From: Haemaphysalis longicornis
Lineage: Eukaryota; Arthropoda; Arachnida; Ixodida; Ixodidae
Reading direction: 5' to 3'
Assembly: GCA_013339765.2 (NCBI GenBank)
Contig: CM023448.1
Span: 194,038,409 to 194,102,408, forward strand
Length of the DNA stretch: 64,000 nt
Shown: positions 11,659 through 23,300 of the stretch, one piece after another
Layout of the letters: each line of letters begins with the position of its first letter
Position numbering within the stretch: position 1 is the stretch's first letter
The notes under the pieces: generated by a model
Told to the model about the DNA's origin: nothing
Database searches by the model: none
The model's input: only the letters and a program-made list of their open reading frames with translations
Program-made: the position numbers and the translations under genes

Positions 11659-11961
11659 ATGAAATTTCGTTGCTGCGTCCTGAAATGCCCATGTAGTACG
11701 GGCAAATCGTCGAGGGAGTGCGACATCCCCGCCGGTGAAGAGATCTCCTTTCATGCGCTGCCCAATGACGATACTCGCCGAAGCAAGTGGCTACGTTTTG
11801 TGAACTTTGCAAACGGAGGAGAAAGGGAGCTAAAGGAAGTACGAGTGTGCTCGCTTCATTTCCGAGGAAGTGATTACGGCAGGGACCCTTACGTTAGCTC
11901 ACTCCTGGTACATGCCGCCGCTCGTCGCCGACTTCGTCAAATCGCCGTCAAAGCGCTCTGA
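11659..11961 (+). pseudogene. THAP-domain protein of the Kolobok-like element
   Basis: A 100-codon frame begins MKFRCCVLKCP. THAP signature residues are visible: the C-X3-C pair at residues 5-10, FHALP, the conserved Trp in KWLRFV, and C-X2-H in VCSLHF near residue 67. THAP fingers bind DNA and recognise transposon ends. The frame ends after an Arg-rich stretch where the usual AVP motif is not clear; the alternative frame there gives PPLVADFVKSP, so a frameshift may have ended it early. It lacks the transposase body. Confidence 0.65.
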
Positions 11962-12083
11962 GCTTGGAAAAAAAAATACCGTACACACCGCGCATTGACG
12001 CTCGTACCTTTCTGGTAGGAGCAGAGAGCTCGCGCTAACGGCTTTCCATACACGACACCGGCCAACTGGCATAAGCGATACTG

Positions 12084-12365
12084 CTACTGAAATTGAACTA
12101 TTATTAACCGTAATAAAAATACGGCACATACGCACCAGTCTGTATTCGTCCGTCGCGACGGCGCTAACGAGGCAGCGGTGCCGACGGTTTGGCGTTCGTC
12201 TGTTGGGTGTATCGCGGAATGGTCGCTTTCCGGTCCATCCGTGTATCCCACAACTCCTGCCGCTCGTGCACTTAGAAGCATTGAGCGTTCAAGTGGTGTG
12301 AGGTTGTTAAATGCAAGCCCGAGCTCCTCGGCGAGAGCTTTGTTGCCCGGATCAGGCGATTCCAT
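12084..12365 (-). pseudogene. Unknown ORF inside the Kolobok-like element
   Basis: A minus-strand frame opens with MESPDPGNKALAEELGLAF and continues NNLTPLERSMLLSARAAG. Composition is balanced and non-repetitive, unlike the shadow frames around it. A GTGCGTATG donor-like site lies near codon 75, so it could be a first exon. It points opposite to the THAP frame. I do not recognise the family. Confidence 0.35.
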
Positions 12366-12695
12366 GACTAGGGCTGCGGGTGTACTAGGTTTTACTAGTA
12401 TTTTTAAAATGGCCGCCGTCTCGGATTCGGCACGAGTTCCGGTTCCTGTTTGATTCCCGCGTGTGGGTGCTATATGAAGTCGACATACTAAGTGTCTGTT
12501 TCATGTACCGGCTCATATGACGCCATTGTTAACGTCACGGAATGTACAATTTAGCGGGTTAAAAATTTGGCTTAAACTGACTCATTTCTCAGTGCATAAA
12601 GCATCGTTTGCTTCCGGGAAAGCGCTTGAGGTACTATGAAAGACCTAATCTTTCGAATAAAACAAACTTTTGTTTTGTCTTCATGGCTCCTTTAA

Positions 12696-12960
12696 GACTT
12701 CAGACTTGGCCAATGTCGTCCTCGCTGTTGCCACCAGGGTTAGAGGCCCCCCGCCCGTTACCGAGCTGCGAAGACTCCTGCCTGGCCAACGCCGCGATGA
12801 CCCGATCGACGGCCTCGAGTTGGAGGTCTTGGTTGTCAGATCGCTTCGCCTCTTCAAAGGCGGGCGGAAGTATTCCTGATGTCCCAGACGATGTGCTCAA
12901 GAGACACGGGGGCGTTGCGACGGAGTTCTCGGAGCGTACAGGTGACCCGTCGCTGAAGCC
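12696..12960 (-). pseudogene. I-like retrotransposon C-terminal fragment (proximal piece)
   Basis: Minus-strand translation gives a degenerate counterpart of the C-terminal Cys motif of the element at 14.2-19.7 kb (SLEHIVWD against SFTHILWDC), then LEAVDRVIAALARQ against AVQQVIEALARQ, and a stop just before the TTAA. It inserted into the DDE_3 transposase gene and was later split by the Kolobok-like element. Confidence 0.65.
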
Positions 12961-12961
12961 G

Positions 12962-13470
12962 TGGACTGATCGTCGTCTGCTTCGGGAGATCGGGTTCAAG
13001 CGGGAGAAAAGAAGCCGGAACTCTCTGCTGCTCGATCGGGAAGACATACTCGCATGGCGGCACGAGTACCTGCGTAAAATTCGGATTTTCTACTTGGATT
13101 TTCGCTCAGACTTTCTACTTGGATGATACCTGGGTGACGGCAGGACACACGACGCCGACTGGGTGGACTGACACCACGGTGAAGTTCAGTGCAGACGCCT
13201 TCAGGCGCGGCCTGACGACGGGACTTAAGCACCTTCAGGTAAAGGTCAACGGGTCATTGCAACCCACTTAGGCAGCAAAGATGGCTTCGTTGATGGCTGT
13301 CTCGATGTGTTCCGTGGCAAGAAGGCTGGGGACTACCTCGAAGAAATGGATGGCCCCCGCTTCGAGAGCTGGTTTGACGGTGTGCTGCAAAGGCTCCCGA
13401 ATGGCGAAACGCTATTGGTTGCTGGTGAACACAAAATCCCTTTGATGTCGGAAATGCCGCTACAGACTTA
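12962..13470 (+). pseudogene. DDE_3-type transposase, C-terminal half
   Basis: In shifting frames the sequence reads RRLLREIGFKREKRSRNSLL, DREDILAWRHEYLRKIR, then YLDDTWVTAGHTTP (first catalytic Asp region, family consensus LDETW), TTGLKH, a GKGQRVIATHLGSKDGF segment and a DVFRGKKAGDYLEEMDGP segment. The second catalytic Asp (MDNAPYHS-like box) and everything after it are absent. At least two frameshifts and the 2-kb nested insertion show the gene is dead. Confidence 0.7.
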
Positions 13471-13479
13471 AGCTGTCAT

Positions 13480-14240
13480 CGACTATAGTAAACATTCAGC
13501 ACGCAGTGCCTCTCTTCAGCTGCACAAGGAACTGCGGGTCGCTCTTCGACTTCCATTAGATTATTCACTCAGGGGGTGCATAGAAGTAGGAAAGTATTTT
13601 ATGCCCTCCTCAGTGCGGACACAGCGCGCACGCGCACACGCACGCAGGTCAGCTGCAGCTTCAAATGTCAACAATATTACTGCTCTCGCAGTGAAAATAT
13701 ATGTCACTATGAAGGTTCCAACCTAAGGTATACTAAACGAATATTATCCACCATTCTGTGACGATTTAAACAGCTCGTGATCCCAGTGACAGGAGCGGAA
13801 CGAGACGGTTGTCCCCCCAAAACACCTCTTAAACTGCTGAGAGTGCATTGCATGTTATACACCTCGAGGAATGCCGAATTTTTTTACGCACTCCTCTCCC
13901 ACTTTCCGCTGAAGATCATAATTTCAGTCTGGATCCGCCTCGGAGCAGGCTGTGGCATACTCTGAGGTACACAATGTAGTACGGCTAATTAGTAGCTCAT
14001 TTAGTCCATTTTGCGGTGGTGCCATTGCTTCTACAAATTTTTATCACGAACAATTTGTTGCGCTGCGATTGCCGAATTACAGCCACGATCACGTCGGCTC
14101 CGTATTTTATGACTGATATCGTTGTGCTAATTCGCTGGAATCGAAGTTTTCTTTGTATTAAATGTGTCCGTGAGCTCAAGGAGCACCGACCGATATCATC
14201 AAACTCCAGAGGTACGCCTTTTTCACGAAATGTCTGGACT
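13480..14240. other. No gene seen
   Basis: A CACACGCACG-type simple run occurs near 13625-13650. The remainder has only short frames. It separates the dead transposase from the 5' region of the next retrotransposon. Confidence 0.4.
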
Positions 14241-14357
14241 TTTTCACCACCACTGTGCAAAGGGCCACTAGGCCTAGGCGTGCTCCGCGAGCGCCAGTTC
14301 TCGTCGTCGTCGCACCGCTGTGGCTCGCCGCCTCGGTGATCACCGCTTCGCTCCGAG

Positions 14358-16022
14358 ATGAAGGCGTACTCTCGAACCATGGTCTTCGACACCCAAATGT
14401 GCGTTCAAGTACAGGGCGACGAAATTACACCCGAAGAATTCCCCAACGGCGCCGGATGGACGCTCGCGGGAGACCGCATGTCGAGACTCTGCCCGCGAGA
14501 CTTCGTTGACAAGCTCACCGGCGCCGGAAATCAAGTAAGCAAGACACCGAAATTCAACAAAAGTGTTAGGGCCTCGGCCATCAAGGCAGCACGCATGCCA
14601 GCTATGCCCCTGGAGGAGAACACGATCGTCATGAGACCTAGAGGAGTACTCGATATAGTCAAGATCGGTACTACGACTGTCGTCGCGGCCATTCTCGCCG
14701 CAGCCAAAATCACGGGCGAGGAAAGTGCGACGGATACCATTTGCCCGAACGCGCAGCAAAATATAATGGTCATCAGTACGCCCAAGGACAGCAACGCCAC
14801 CAGGTACGCGAGAATTGAAGAGATCGTTATACAAGACAAACCCTTTGAGATCAACGCGTAGCGCACGGCACCGCACGACACCGAGGGATCCCCGAGGGAT
14901 CCCCGTCGCCGCAAGCGCCGAAGAACTCGACAGTAGCATTGTCAACGAGAGGAACCCGCTTGCAGTCGGTGCGAAGAGAATCGGCAACACCACTACCATC
15001 ATCGTGGCCTTCAAAGGACCAAAGGTAACCAACTTCGTTCGCTACGTACGGAGTCACACTCATACCGTGTAATGTTTACCAGAAACAGATCGACGTATGT
15101 CACCAGTGCGGGCGAGTTGGACACCGCAAAAACGTGTGCCCCACGCCTTCGAGCAAAATATGCAGAGGCTGCGGACTCGCAAACCCCAAAGGTGACCATC
15201 CATGTACACCCAAATGCAAGCTATGCGGCAGTGCGCACCCGACTGCAGACAGAACGTGTAAGGCCAGATATAAAATTCCCTATGTTGTGCGCAAGCGCCA
15301 GTGGGAGCGTCGAAAGGCCGAACACCAGCTGCCGTCGGAGAGCGACTTCGCACCGCTCAACACGCCAGCTGCGCGCAAATCAAGGACGCCCTCGCGAAAT
15401 CGCCCACAGTCCAGGAATAACAGTCGCAAACGGAGTCAAAGCAGAAACACGCGCAATGGAACAAGCAAAAAATCACCTTCGCGCGACCGTGTAAGCTGGG
15501 TCGATGCAGCGCGAGGAATGACGAAGAACACCTTAAGTGACAACAACATCAATGCTAAGAAGGATGACAAGACCTCGAACAAGGAGCGGGAAATCATTGA
15601 AACATTGAGGGAAGAAAATGCGGCTCTGCGTGCCACTATCCACAACCTCACCAAGGAGATCGCGTAGATCCGAAACGAACTCCGCAGCTTCGAGCCACAA
15701 AGCTCTAATCCAAGCAGCAACAGTAACAAGACAGAAGAAGTCATGGTTAACCAGGAGTCGACCGACAAGGAGCCGGCATCGAAAAAAACGAGCCGTGGAG
15801 CCACGTAAACACAAGGGTAGCAGGAGCATCGACAGTGGCCGCAACCCCGAAGTCAAATTCGCCAAGTTCGAAGACCTGTTCACCTTCCAAACGCAGAATA
15901 TAAACATACTCACCTTCCTGGAGAGAACCCTAAAACCAATTGCAAGTCACTCGACGTTCGCCCCCCTAATCGCGCAACTAAACCAAGGAACACAAGCGCC
16001 CTCCTTCACGCTAGAACAATAA
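14358..16022 (+). pseudogene. ORF1 (Gag-like nucleic-acid-binding protein)
   Basis: The first segment (14358-14861) begins MKAYSRTMVFDTQM; a frameshift near 14862 leads into a second segment (to about 15040) and another into the knuckle region. Three cysteine knuckles follow: CHQCGRVGHRKNVC, CRGCGLANPKGDHPC and CKLCGSAHPTADRTC (about 15098-15250). An Arg/Ser-rich stretch (SRTPSRNRPQSRNN-like) and a coiled-coil-like EIIETLREENAALRATI segment come after. A TAG at 15665-15667 interrupts the C-terminus, whose last frame ends at TAA 16020-16022. I-clade ORF1 proteins bind element RNA. Confidence 0.75.
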
Positions 16023-17285
16023 TGGCCTCCACCGCCACAGGCGTAACAGTGTGGCAGTGGAACTGCAGCGGCCTCTGCAAGAAAAAGGCAGCCGTTCAAC
16101 AGCACATTGAGCACGTCGCGCGCAAGCCGGATGTGCTTCTACTCCAAGAGACTGACAGATGCACCGACCCTTCCCGGCTACAGAGTGCATTCCGGCCCTC
16201 CGAACGGCAGGGGCCTCTGCACCCTGGTCAGGAAGGGACTCACCTTCGTCGAACACAGGCTGAACACCAAGATTCAGCCCGCACTCACCGAACTTATACC
16301 AACCAAGAAAAGGAAACAGAGCATCTTCCTACTAAACGTCTATAGTAATCCATCGCAGAGAAATCAGAAATTCAAAGCCCTCCTCCACAAGGCCAGCACC
16401 GCGGCGGGCCGCAACACGCTGATCGCGTGCGGTGACTTCAGCACGATGGACCCCGCCTGGGGCCACGACAAAAGCACAGCGAAAGGCCGCAACCTAGCTC
16501 AAGACTCAACAGAACTCGACTTTACCCTCATAACCGACCTGGCACACCCGGCGAGAATTGGGAACTCTGTGTCCCGTGACACCACCCCCGATCTCAGGTT
16601 CGTGAAGAATAACAACCTGGTTACGATCACCTGGAGGAATACGGGGGTCGACCTAGGCAGTGACCGCACAATCGTGGAGATTGTGATTCCGGAACGCAGC
16701 GGCACCAACACGAGAGAACACACATGGATCGACTGGAAAGCCTTCAGAGACATTAGAAGTCGGAACAATGAGGAAGGGAGCGAAATCGACGACATCGAAT
16801 CCTGGACCACCGAGATCACCAAAGACGTGCGAAACTCAACCAAGGAAATAGAAACGGACGTAGAAACCAACAGAATGGATAGTCGTCTAGCTCACCTCAT
16901 CGAAGCTAAGCACTCGATACTGAACCGGTGTAAAAAACAGCGTCTCAATCACAAGCTATAGAAAGAAAGTCGCGGAGCTCAACCTTGCAATCGAGGAACA
17001 CTGCCGCACGCTATGTGTGCAGCAGTGGAACGAGATCTGCAACGTAGCCGACGGTCAGATGCATAGCGGGAAAACATGGAACCTGCCACGACATCTGCTT
17101 GACGAAACCAAGACAAACTCACACCAGCGAGACAGACTGGCCAAGCTCATCCACCAGGAAGTGTCGAGGCACGGAACCGACAATGTAATCAAACGCATCA
17201 GCGACAAATACCTGCCAACTACTACCCACGGCGCAACACGGACCGTACGGTGGAATACCCAACGAAAGACTGGACGTAGACATCG
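16022..17285 (+). pseudogene. ORF2, endonuclease and linker
   Basis: The start ATG overlaps the ORF1 stop. The AP-type endonuclease shows WQWNCSGLCKKKAAVQQHI, then LLLQETD (catalytic Glu), a frameshift near 16160, NVYSNPSQRNQKF, ACGDFSTMDPAWGHD (the usual GDFNAHH with Asn replaced by Ser) and LGSDRTIVEI (the usual GSDH with His replaced by Arg). The linker to RT runs to about 17285 with stops at 16959-16961 and frame changes. The endonuclease would nick target DNA to prime reverse transcription, but changes at catalytic positions suggest it is dead. Confidence 0.75.
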
Positions 17286-17287
17286 AC

Positions 17288-18012
17288 GTGGGGGAGGTCC
17301 GCACGGCTCTGCAAGACCTCAACAGCAGGTCGGCGGCCGGCCGGTACCTTGTCACGAAAGAGGCGCTCAAAAACCTCGATGACAAGTCGACCAAAAACCT
17401 GGCGAATTATTTCAACAAATGCTGGAGAGTAGGCGCGCTGCCGAAGCAGTGGAAGAAAGCCAGAACCATACTGATTAACAAGCCGGGAAAGCCACCCAAC
17501 ACCGACAACCTCCAGCCCATATCGCTCATGTCTTGCGCGGGCAAGGTACTGAAGCACGTCCTGCTCAACAGGTGGCAAGACTACCTGGAACGGGAGGACC
17601 TCTGCCCGGCGACAATCATCGGCTTCAGACAGTGCTTAGGCACGCGAGATGCAATGATACAGCTGAAGCACCAAATCATCGACTGCAAAACCGACGACAA
17701 CAAAGCGATACTGGATCTCGACCTGCAGAGCGCCTTTGATAAGGTGAAGCACTCGGCGATCCTGTCCCAGGTCTCCAAGCTCAACATGGGAGTAAGATCC
17801 TACAATTACATCAAAGATTTCCTTACGGGCAGGACTACCGAGTTACGAGCAGGCAACCTTCAAACGCAAGAGAAGAAGCTCGGCAGCACTGGCACGCCAC
17901 AAGGGTCTGTTATCTCGCCGATGCCTTTCAACTTAGTAGTGATCGGAGTGGCCGAGAGGCTCGCGAGCATCGAAGACGCCAGGCATACATGTATGCGGAC
18001 GACATAACGGTG
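17288..18012 (+). pseudogene. ORF2, reverse transcriptase
   Basis: A 240-codon open segment carries RT motifs in order: NKPGKPPNTDNLQPISLMSC, a KAILDLDLQSAFDKV palm motif, GTPQGSVISPMPFNL, and the YADD box at 17992-18003 reached by a small frame change. A TGA follows at 18010-18012. The downstream thumb (18013-18600) is broken in several frames but keeps IRLVHSFVISHVAY-like and LGIHNTLEEIAEAQRAAKLE segments. Confidence 0.8.
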
Positions 18013-18599
18013 TGAGTGGTAGGTGGCAGCGAGGCCACATCGAGTCCACACTACAAGCGGCGAGCTTGAAGGCACCGGACTGAGGTGCTCACCGAGCAAA
18101 TCGGAACTCCTGGTATATCCTCCCGTCAGGAAACGCAAACCCAAGATCAACCCACGAGAATGCGAGGAGATCAATATCACAACTAGATCAAGCAACGTAA
18201 TCCCAAAGGTCAGCAAGATTAGAATACGAGGCATGGTAATAGAAACGCATGGAAGAAACGGCGACACCATCGCCCGGCTCATGGCGAAAGCAGCGAATGC
18301 AACGTGACTACTCAAACAAGTAACATCCAAAAGAGGCGGCATGAGGGAGGAGAGCCTAATCAGGCTCGTCCACTCGTTCGTTATAAGCCACGTCGCGTAC
18401 ATAGCCGCCTACCACAAGTGGTTTCAGTACGAGTGTGACAAGATAAACATTCTCATCCGCAGAGCGTACAAGCCAGCACGAGGCTGTACGAAACCACGAG
18501 CACGACTCGTCTCCTGCAACTGGGAATACACAACACGCTCGAGGAAATAGCAGAGGCACAACGCGCCGCCAAGCTCGAGCGGCTGTCTACAACCAGGAC

Positions 18600-19450
18600 C
18601 GGGAGACAGATACTGGAGGACCTAGGAATAGGATACCCAGACAGGACAGAAACGAAACTCCTCGTTCCCGACGAGATCCGGGTGGACAATTCGGGTAGAC
18701 AATCCGGGTGGACAATACCCAAGAACGTGAACCCCGAGCACAACAAGGGAAGAAGGACAGCAAGGGCCAAGGCCGTGATCTACCTGCACGCCAACGATAG
18801 GCACGCACGCTACGTGGACGCGGCCGAGTACACCAATCTGAAGAACGGCTTCACAAGCCGTCGTTGACACGACCGGCCGCCAGCGTGAGATACACCAACT
18901 CTGAACAAGCGGAGGAGGTGGCCATCACCCTGGCCATCTCGGACCACGACTGTCACACGGTGCTGTGTGACTCAAGACAGGCAGTAATTACGCCAAGTGC
19001 ATGGTAGCAAAAGAAGCTGCATGCATAGTGCAGACGGTTACCGAAAACGGCAGAAAAGTGAGAATCAAGTGGTTCCCGGCGCAGGCAACGCGTCGGACCG
19101 CAGCGACAACCACAACGAGACGGGCCATGCCGAGGCGCGAGCACTCACGGACCGCACCTCGGCAGACCGCCCGACGTGGTTCAGCACGAAAGATCGTATG
19201 ACTGAGTACAGCGAAATAACGAAGGCCCTTCCGCTTGGCTCGATGAACTCTCCCGCCCCCTCGTGCCCGGGGTTGAGTTGAGAACAAGCTGTTTTATTTA
19301 GACAGCTCCAGACCGGCTCACTACCCAGCCCGTCACTGATGCATCGCATGTGCCCTGAGACGCACCCGACCGACAAGTGCAAAGTCTGCCGAGGAGAGAC
19401 GGCAAGCTTCACACACATCCTGTGGGATTGTACCAAAAACCCAGAATAAG
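18600..19450 (+). pseudogene. ORF2, RNase H and C-terminal Cys motif
   Basis: RNase H is recognisable from ARYVDAAEYTN (first Asp), NSEQAEEVAITLAIS (Glu), VLCDSRQAVI (second Asp) and a NHNETGHAEARALTDR segment matching the C-terminal His/Asp region, spread over more than one frame. The C-terminal motif CKVCRGETASFTHILWDC at about 19378-19432 is the usual Cys-Cys-His-Cys element of I-clade ORF2. Frame breaks near 18866 and 19010 show decay. Confidence 0.75.
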
Positions 19451-19953
19451 CCAAGTCAGGAAGGATCCCACCGGGACTGGAAGCAGCCGTAGGGATCGAA
19501 AACCCGGAATATCAGCACTAGGCCGTCCAGCAGGTCATCGAGGCGCTAGCACGGCAGGGGCCTGGCGAGCCGGCAACGGCGAGCGAGGATCCAGTCCGCG
19601 CGGCAGGCGAGCGCTCGCTGCAGGCACAAATAAAGGTTTTCCAATCCAATCCAATCCAATGTAGACATTATTATTCGCTCTACAGGTGTGTCTTTTTTTT
19701 TTTGCCCAGATTTGCGTAGTCTTAAGCCTTATCATGTGCTTTAACCAATGCCAGCGCATGTATTATGAGATATATCAGTAGGCACGGACGTCCAGAAAAG
19801 TTTACAGAACACGACATTGGCGACCGGAGTTATTTCTCCTGTATTAAAATCGGTTTAAAGTATTTTCACACACTCCCATGAGCAGCTGTCAGGCGGCCAC
19901 GGGGCGAGTTCACCTCAGTCCAAAATTCTATGCTAACCTGATCGTCAATGAGT

Positions 19954-20017
19954 TCATGTTATCAGAAGACGTTACATAAGACGTTATCGCCTCATGTTAT
20001 CAGAAGACGTTACATAA
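19954..20017 (+). repeat. Perfect 26-bp direct repeat, 38-bp period
   Basis: TCATGTTATCAGAAGACG followed by TTACATAA occurs at 19954-19979 and again at 19992-20017 with no mismatch. Two copies only. Confidence 0.9.
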
Positions 20018-20203
20018 CCAATTGTGCCATTTCACTTGCCTTAAAAAATGGATTTTCTTTTCCTATAGACACTGGTAGAGGGTCATGTTACTGTTACTCG
20101 AAGCCAAGAGATTTTTACACATCACGTGCATGAAATGTGCCTCTCTGAGCGTGCGTGTGTTTCGTAATAACACTACACCGCTCGTCTCTGCCCCACATTA
20201 CAG

Positions 20204-20372
20204 TTCAGGTGGGCGCCCAACGCTAAGAACAGCGCGGGAAGTTCGGCGCCGCCCATCTGGCCCGATAAGACCAGCGATGTCCCGAAAAAGCACGAAGGGT
20301 AAGAGGAAAACGCTCTCTAAACGCAAGACTACCGCGCGGGCTCAAACAAAAAAGAAAACCAAGAAAAGTGTC
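20204..20372 (+). CDS. MARVEL-like gene 1, exon with start codon (CDS 20277-20372)
   Basis: An acceptor (CTGCCCCACATTACAG) at 20203 and a strong donor GTAAGTAT at 20373 bound this exon. The first ATG at 20277 opens 32 codons, MSRKSTKGKRKTLSKRK onward, in which 15 of 32 residues are Lys or Arg. The donor falls at phase 0. The basic N-terminus would face the cytosol before the first membrane helix. The frame stays open upstream of the ATG to the acceptor, so an earlier coding exon is possible; a leader exon candidate is at 8590-8923. This exon has no counterpart in gene 2. Confidence 0.65.
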
Positions 20373-23300
20373 GTAAGTATCTTTCGGAAAAACCACTCTA
20401 TGAATTACCTCGCAATGACTGTTTGAAAATGCGATTATTTTTCTGTGTCACGTTCAATTTTACTTGCAATCGCATGCGTGCTTCTTGCGAAAAAATTTTT
20501 TCCGGTTCAGAAAACTGGAGAAACTGAGCTGCATAAGATTAATATAAAACGTGAAAAGCGCTAACCTGCTGGCTGCGTATGCGGCGCTTAGCTACGCTTG
20601 CACTGTGATAAAGAAAATGCCCGTGGGTCTGGTTTGGCGTGCTTCACCTGAATGACTTAAAGTTCGTGTATATCTCGTACGGGGAGCTTATATACGACCA
20701 CTCTAGAATGACTACTCGCTGCTTCCAGGGGAGAAATTTGTGAATGGCGAATCCCGACGAATGATTTCGCAGAAACATATATGGCTTATGCTGCGGCAAC
20801 CATGACGATGCAAATCGTCATTTTTAAGTTGCGAGATGACACGGCACAGACCACATTTTTAGAGTCATATTACGGCGGATCGTAACTGACCCATTTTGCC
20901 CCTTTGATCGCAGTGATTACTTGCAGTTTATAGTGGGGAAGCAGACTGGCGGACATTTATTAGTGCGTCTGTGCATTCTTATGCCTTCGTAAAATGGAAG
21001 AACGCAGCAGTAATGCTCAAAAGCCAAGGCCCGTTTATCATTTTATGCTGAAAGAAAGACGTGTAGTAATGCTACATGTTCAGAATACCGACGTAACAGC
21101 CATATCGTGAGCTATGAACGTAAAAAAAACCGGCGTTTCACGCAGTTCGGTAGGCTGAGACGTCAAATGACGCCATTATTTAAAGCTATTACGACATTTG
21201 CGACAGCAGTCTGAACTTGGCCTAATAAAACATTTAAGCAGCAGAAAAACGCATTGATTGCTGCTTGCGTATTAGTGCCCATTGTGCTATCCCTTGCCTC
21301 AAAGAGAATGCCGCACTAACAACGTCAATACATGTGCACAAAGCGCTGCAAGTTTTCTAGTAAAAATTATCTCTAGCTTGTTCGTTTTGTAAAAACATAG
21401 TGTTTTGTAAAAATGCCAAATAGGGTTACAGGTGGACGTACAGGTATGTTCTTCCTCAGCCAACGTTCCTACCTGTACGAAAAGCCGGTATTGTTGCCCT
21501 GCCAGGGATTTACACTGAAAGATAGCCGGCTAATAATACAATCTAGCTCAGACGCCTTCACATACGCAAACATGTACTGCGTACCCAATGCATATACACA
21601 CGTAGCATACGACCGATTTTCGCGTCGTAGTCACGTGGGGATTTTAATCGGTTTCGCTCTTGTTTTTAATACAATAAATTATTTAAAGCGAACCGAGCCA
21701 CGGATAAATGTCCGTCTCCGTCAATGATGCTGTAAACTCGCCGCGGTGGCTCAGTGGCTAAGGTCGTGGGTTCGATTCCCTGCCGCGGCGGCCGCTGCGA
21801 AAAGCAAAAACGCCCGTGTGTGCGAGATTTCGCCACACGTTAAAGATCCGCAGGCGGTCAAAATTAATCCGGAGCCCTCCACTTCGGCGCGCCTCATCGC
21901 CTGGTTGCGTCGGCGCGTTAAACCCTACAATAATCAGTGATGCTGTATGCATAGCAAGACAGTTTCTCATTTCTCTGTGCTTTCTGGCGTTTTCACGCAC
22001 CTTGTGCCGCAACGGGAATTCTTCAACGGCGCCACGTTTCGCACATCTTCCTGCTCAAATTTATGGCGTGGTTGTAGGTTACGTAGCGGGAGCTCAATCT
22101 GAAGTGTCTGGGCTTCAGAAGGAAGTTCATGCTTCTGACAAACGTCCTGATGTTCCTGCCATAAAAAAAAAAAATTCCACCCGTTAAGCCCATATAAGTT
22201 TAATGCCGGTGGGACGAATCACTATTTGGCAGTGACGTTGTAAAAACTAATGAGTCTCCGTCAATGGCCGGCTTTACAACATGAACCACCCTTTGCGGAT
22301 TCCGGAGCTTCAGGATCTTTCAATACAGCGAGCACAGCAGAACGAGTGCATGCCTTGCTGATAAATAAACTGCACATCCCCGCCAGCACTGCGCGAAAAC
22401 AGACCACGTCATGACACCGAGCTGCGCAGAACAACGCGCTCCCTGTGGCAGCGCATTCACAACGCGCATAGCATTGCCTCGCCAACGTATCCTCATTCGC
22501 GCGAAGGAAAGAGGCGCTCGGATTAATGCGGATTGTGCATAACTAGGCGCCATCGTCTCTAGAGACATTCACCGAACTCCCCTTCATTGCTATAGCCCAG
22601 AAAACACACTTACACACTGCTGACCACGCACATGCAGCCGAAGTTTCCAGTAAACTTTTTAAAACAGCGAGGTCTCTTGCGCACTCGAACTTTCTAATGT
22701 AGGGGCCACAATGAGAGGAATATGGTCCTGGGAAAGGACTATGAATCGCGTTGTAGTGCGTCGTTTTTAAAAAAACATTATAGGAAGCTGGACCGGGAAG
22801 GCTACTTTCCATTTGTGCTTAACTCCCCATCGTTAAATTGCTCCGGAAATTAGAAATCGGAGTTGTGAAACGAAACCATAACGCGGATTATGCGAGCGTT
22901 TGGCTCCTACATACGCAGGATCGCTTCTCTACGCCCTTCCACGACCGCAATGACTCTGGTGGCTTATCCACTTCCGAAAATCGCCTAGTCGAGCCCCCTC
23001 CACGGTGGCTGCAACGAAAGAAGCCTGAAAATTTCGGTTCCCAGTTGCCGGGACCATGCCTAGAGCGCAAAGAAAAAGACGCACTGCGCCGGAATGCATT
23101 GCTGCATATTGCAAACATTTGCATCAGCGAACAGGCCTTGTTATTCTTACTGGTAACTTAAGTGCTCGTAAATTCAGTTAGGCGGGTCTTTTTTGCTTCT
23201 AGTTGAAGTGAACCTGCGGCGAAAAGTTGGGGGACCTACCTAGCAGCTTAATCCTATATCTATAAAGAATGGCCTTCCAATTTAAGGAAATACTTTTTCC

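Larger units (their letters stand above)
10972..12691 (+). mobile_element. Kolobok-like DNA transposon, TTAA target duplication
   Basis: Inverted repeats of about 43 bp start AGGAGCCATGAAGA at 10972 and are mirrored at 12650-12691. TTAA flanks both ends (10968-10971 and 12692-12695). Removing the element and one TTAA makes the two minus-strand retrotransposon pieces (10911-10967 and 12696-12960) continuous, which confirms the boundaries. The interior encodes a THAP zinc finger. TTAA duplication plus a THAP-bearing protein is the known profile of the Kolobok superfamily. No DDE catalytic core is visible, so the copy is defective or non-autonomous. Confidence 0.75.
14240..19661 (+). mobile_element. 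Near full-length I-like non-LTR retrotransposon
   Basis: Order is that of a complete element: GC-rich 5' leader, ORF1 (Gag-like with zinc knuckles), ORF2 (endonuclease, RT, RNase H, Cys-rich tail), then AATAAAGG followed by three to four CCAAT units. ORF1 and ORF2 overlap in the word TAATG at 16020-16024. Many single-base frameshifts and a few stops inactivate it. The 5' boundary is approximate, set where a CG-rich leader begins upstream of the ORF1 start. Copies of its 3' end occur at 10911-12960. Confidence 0.8.

Noticed and set aside
12608..13126. A single 172-codon protein on the plus strand
   Set aside because: Only the last part (after about 12962) belongs to the DDE_3 transposase; the first part is antisense retrotransposon and MITE-like sequence.
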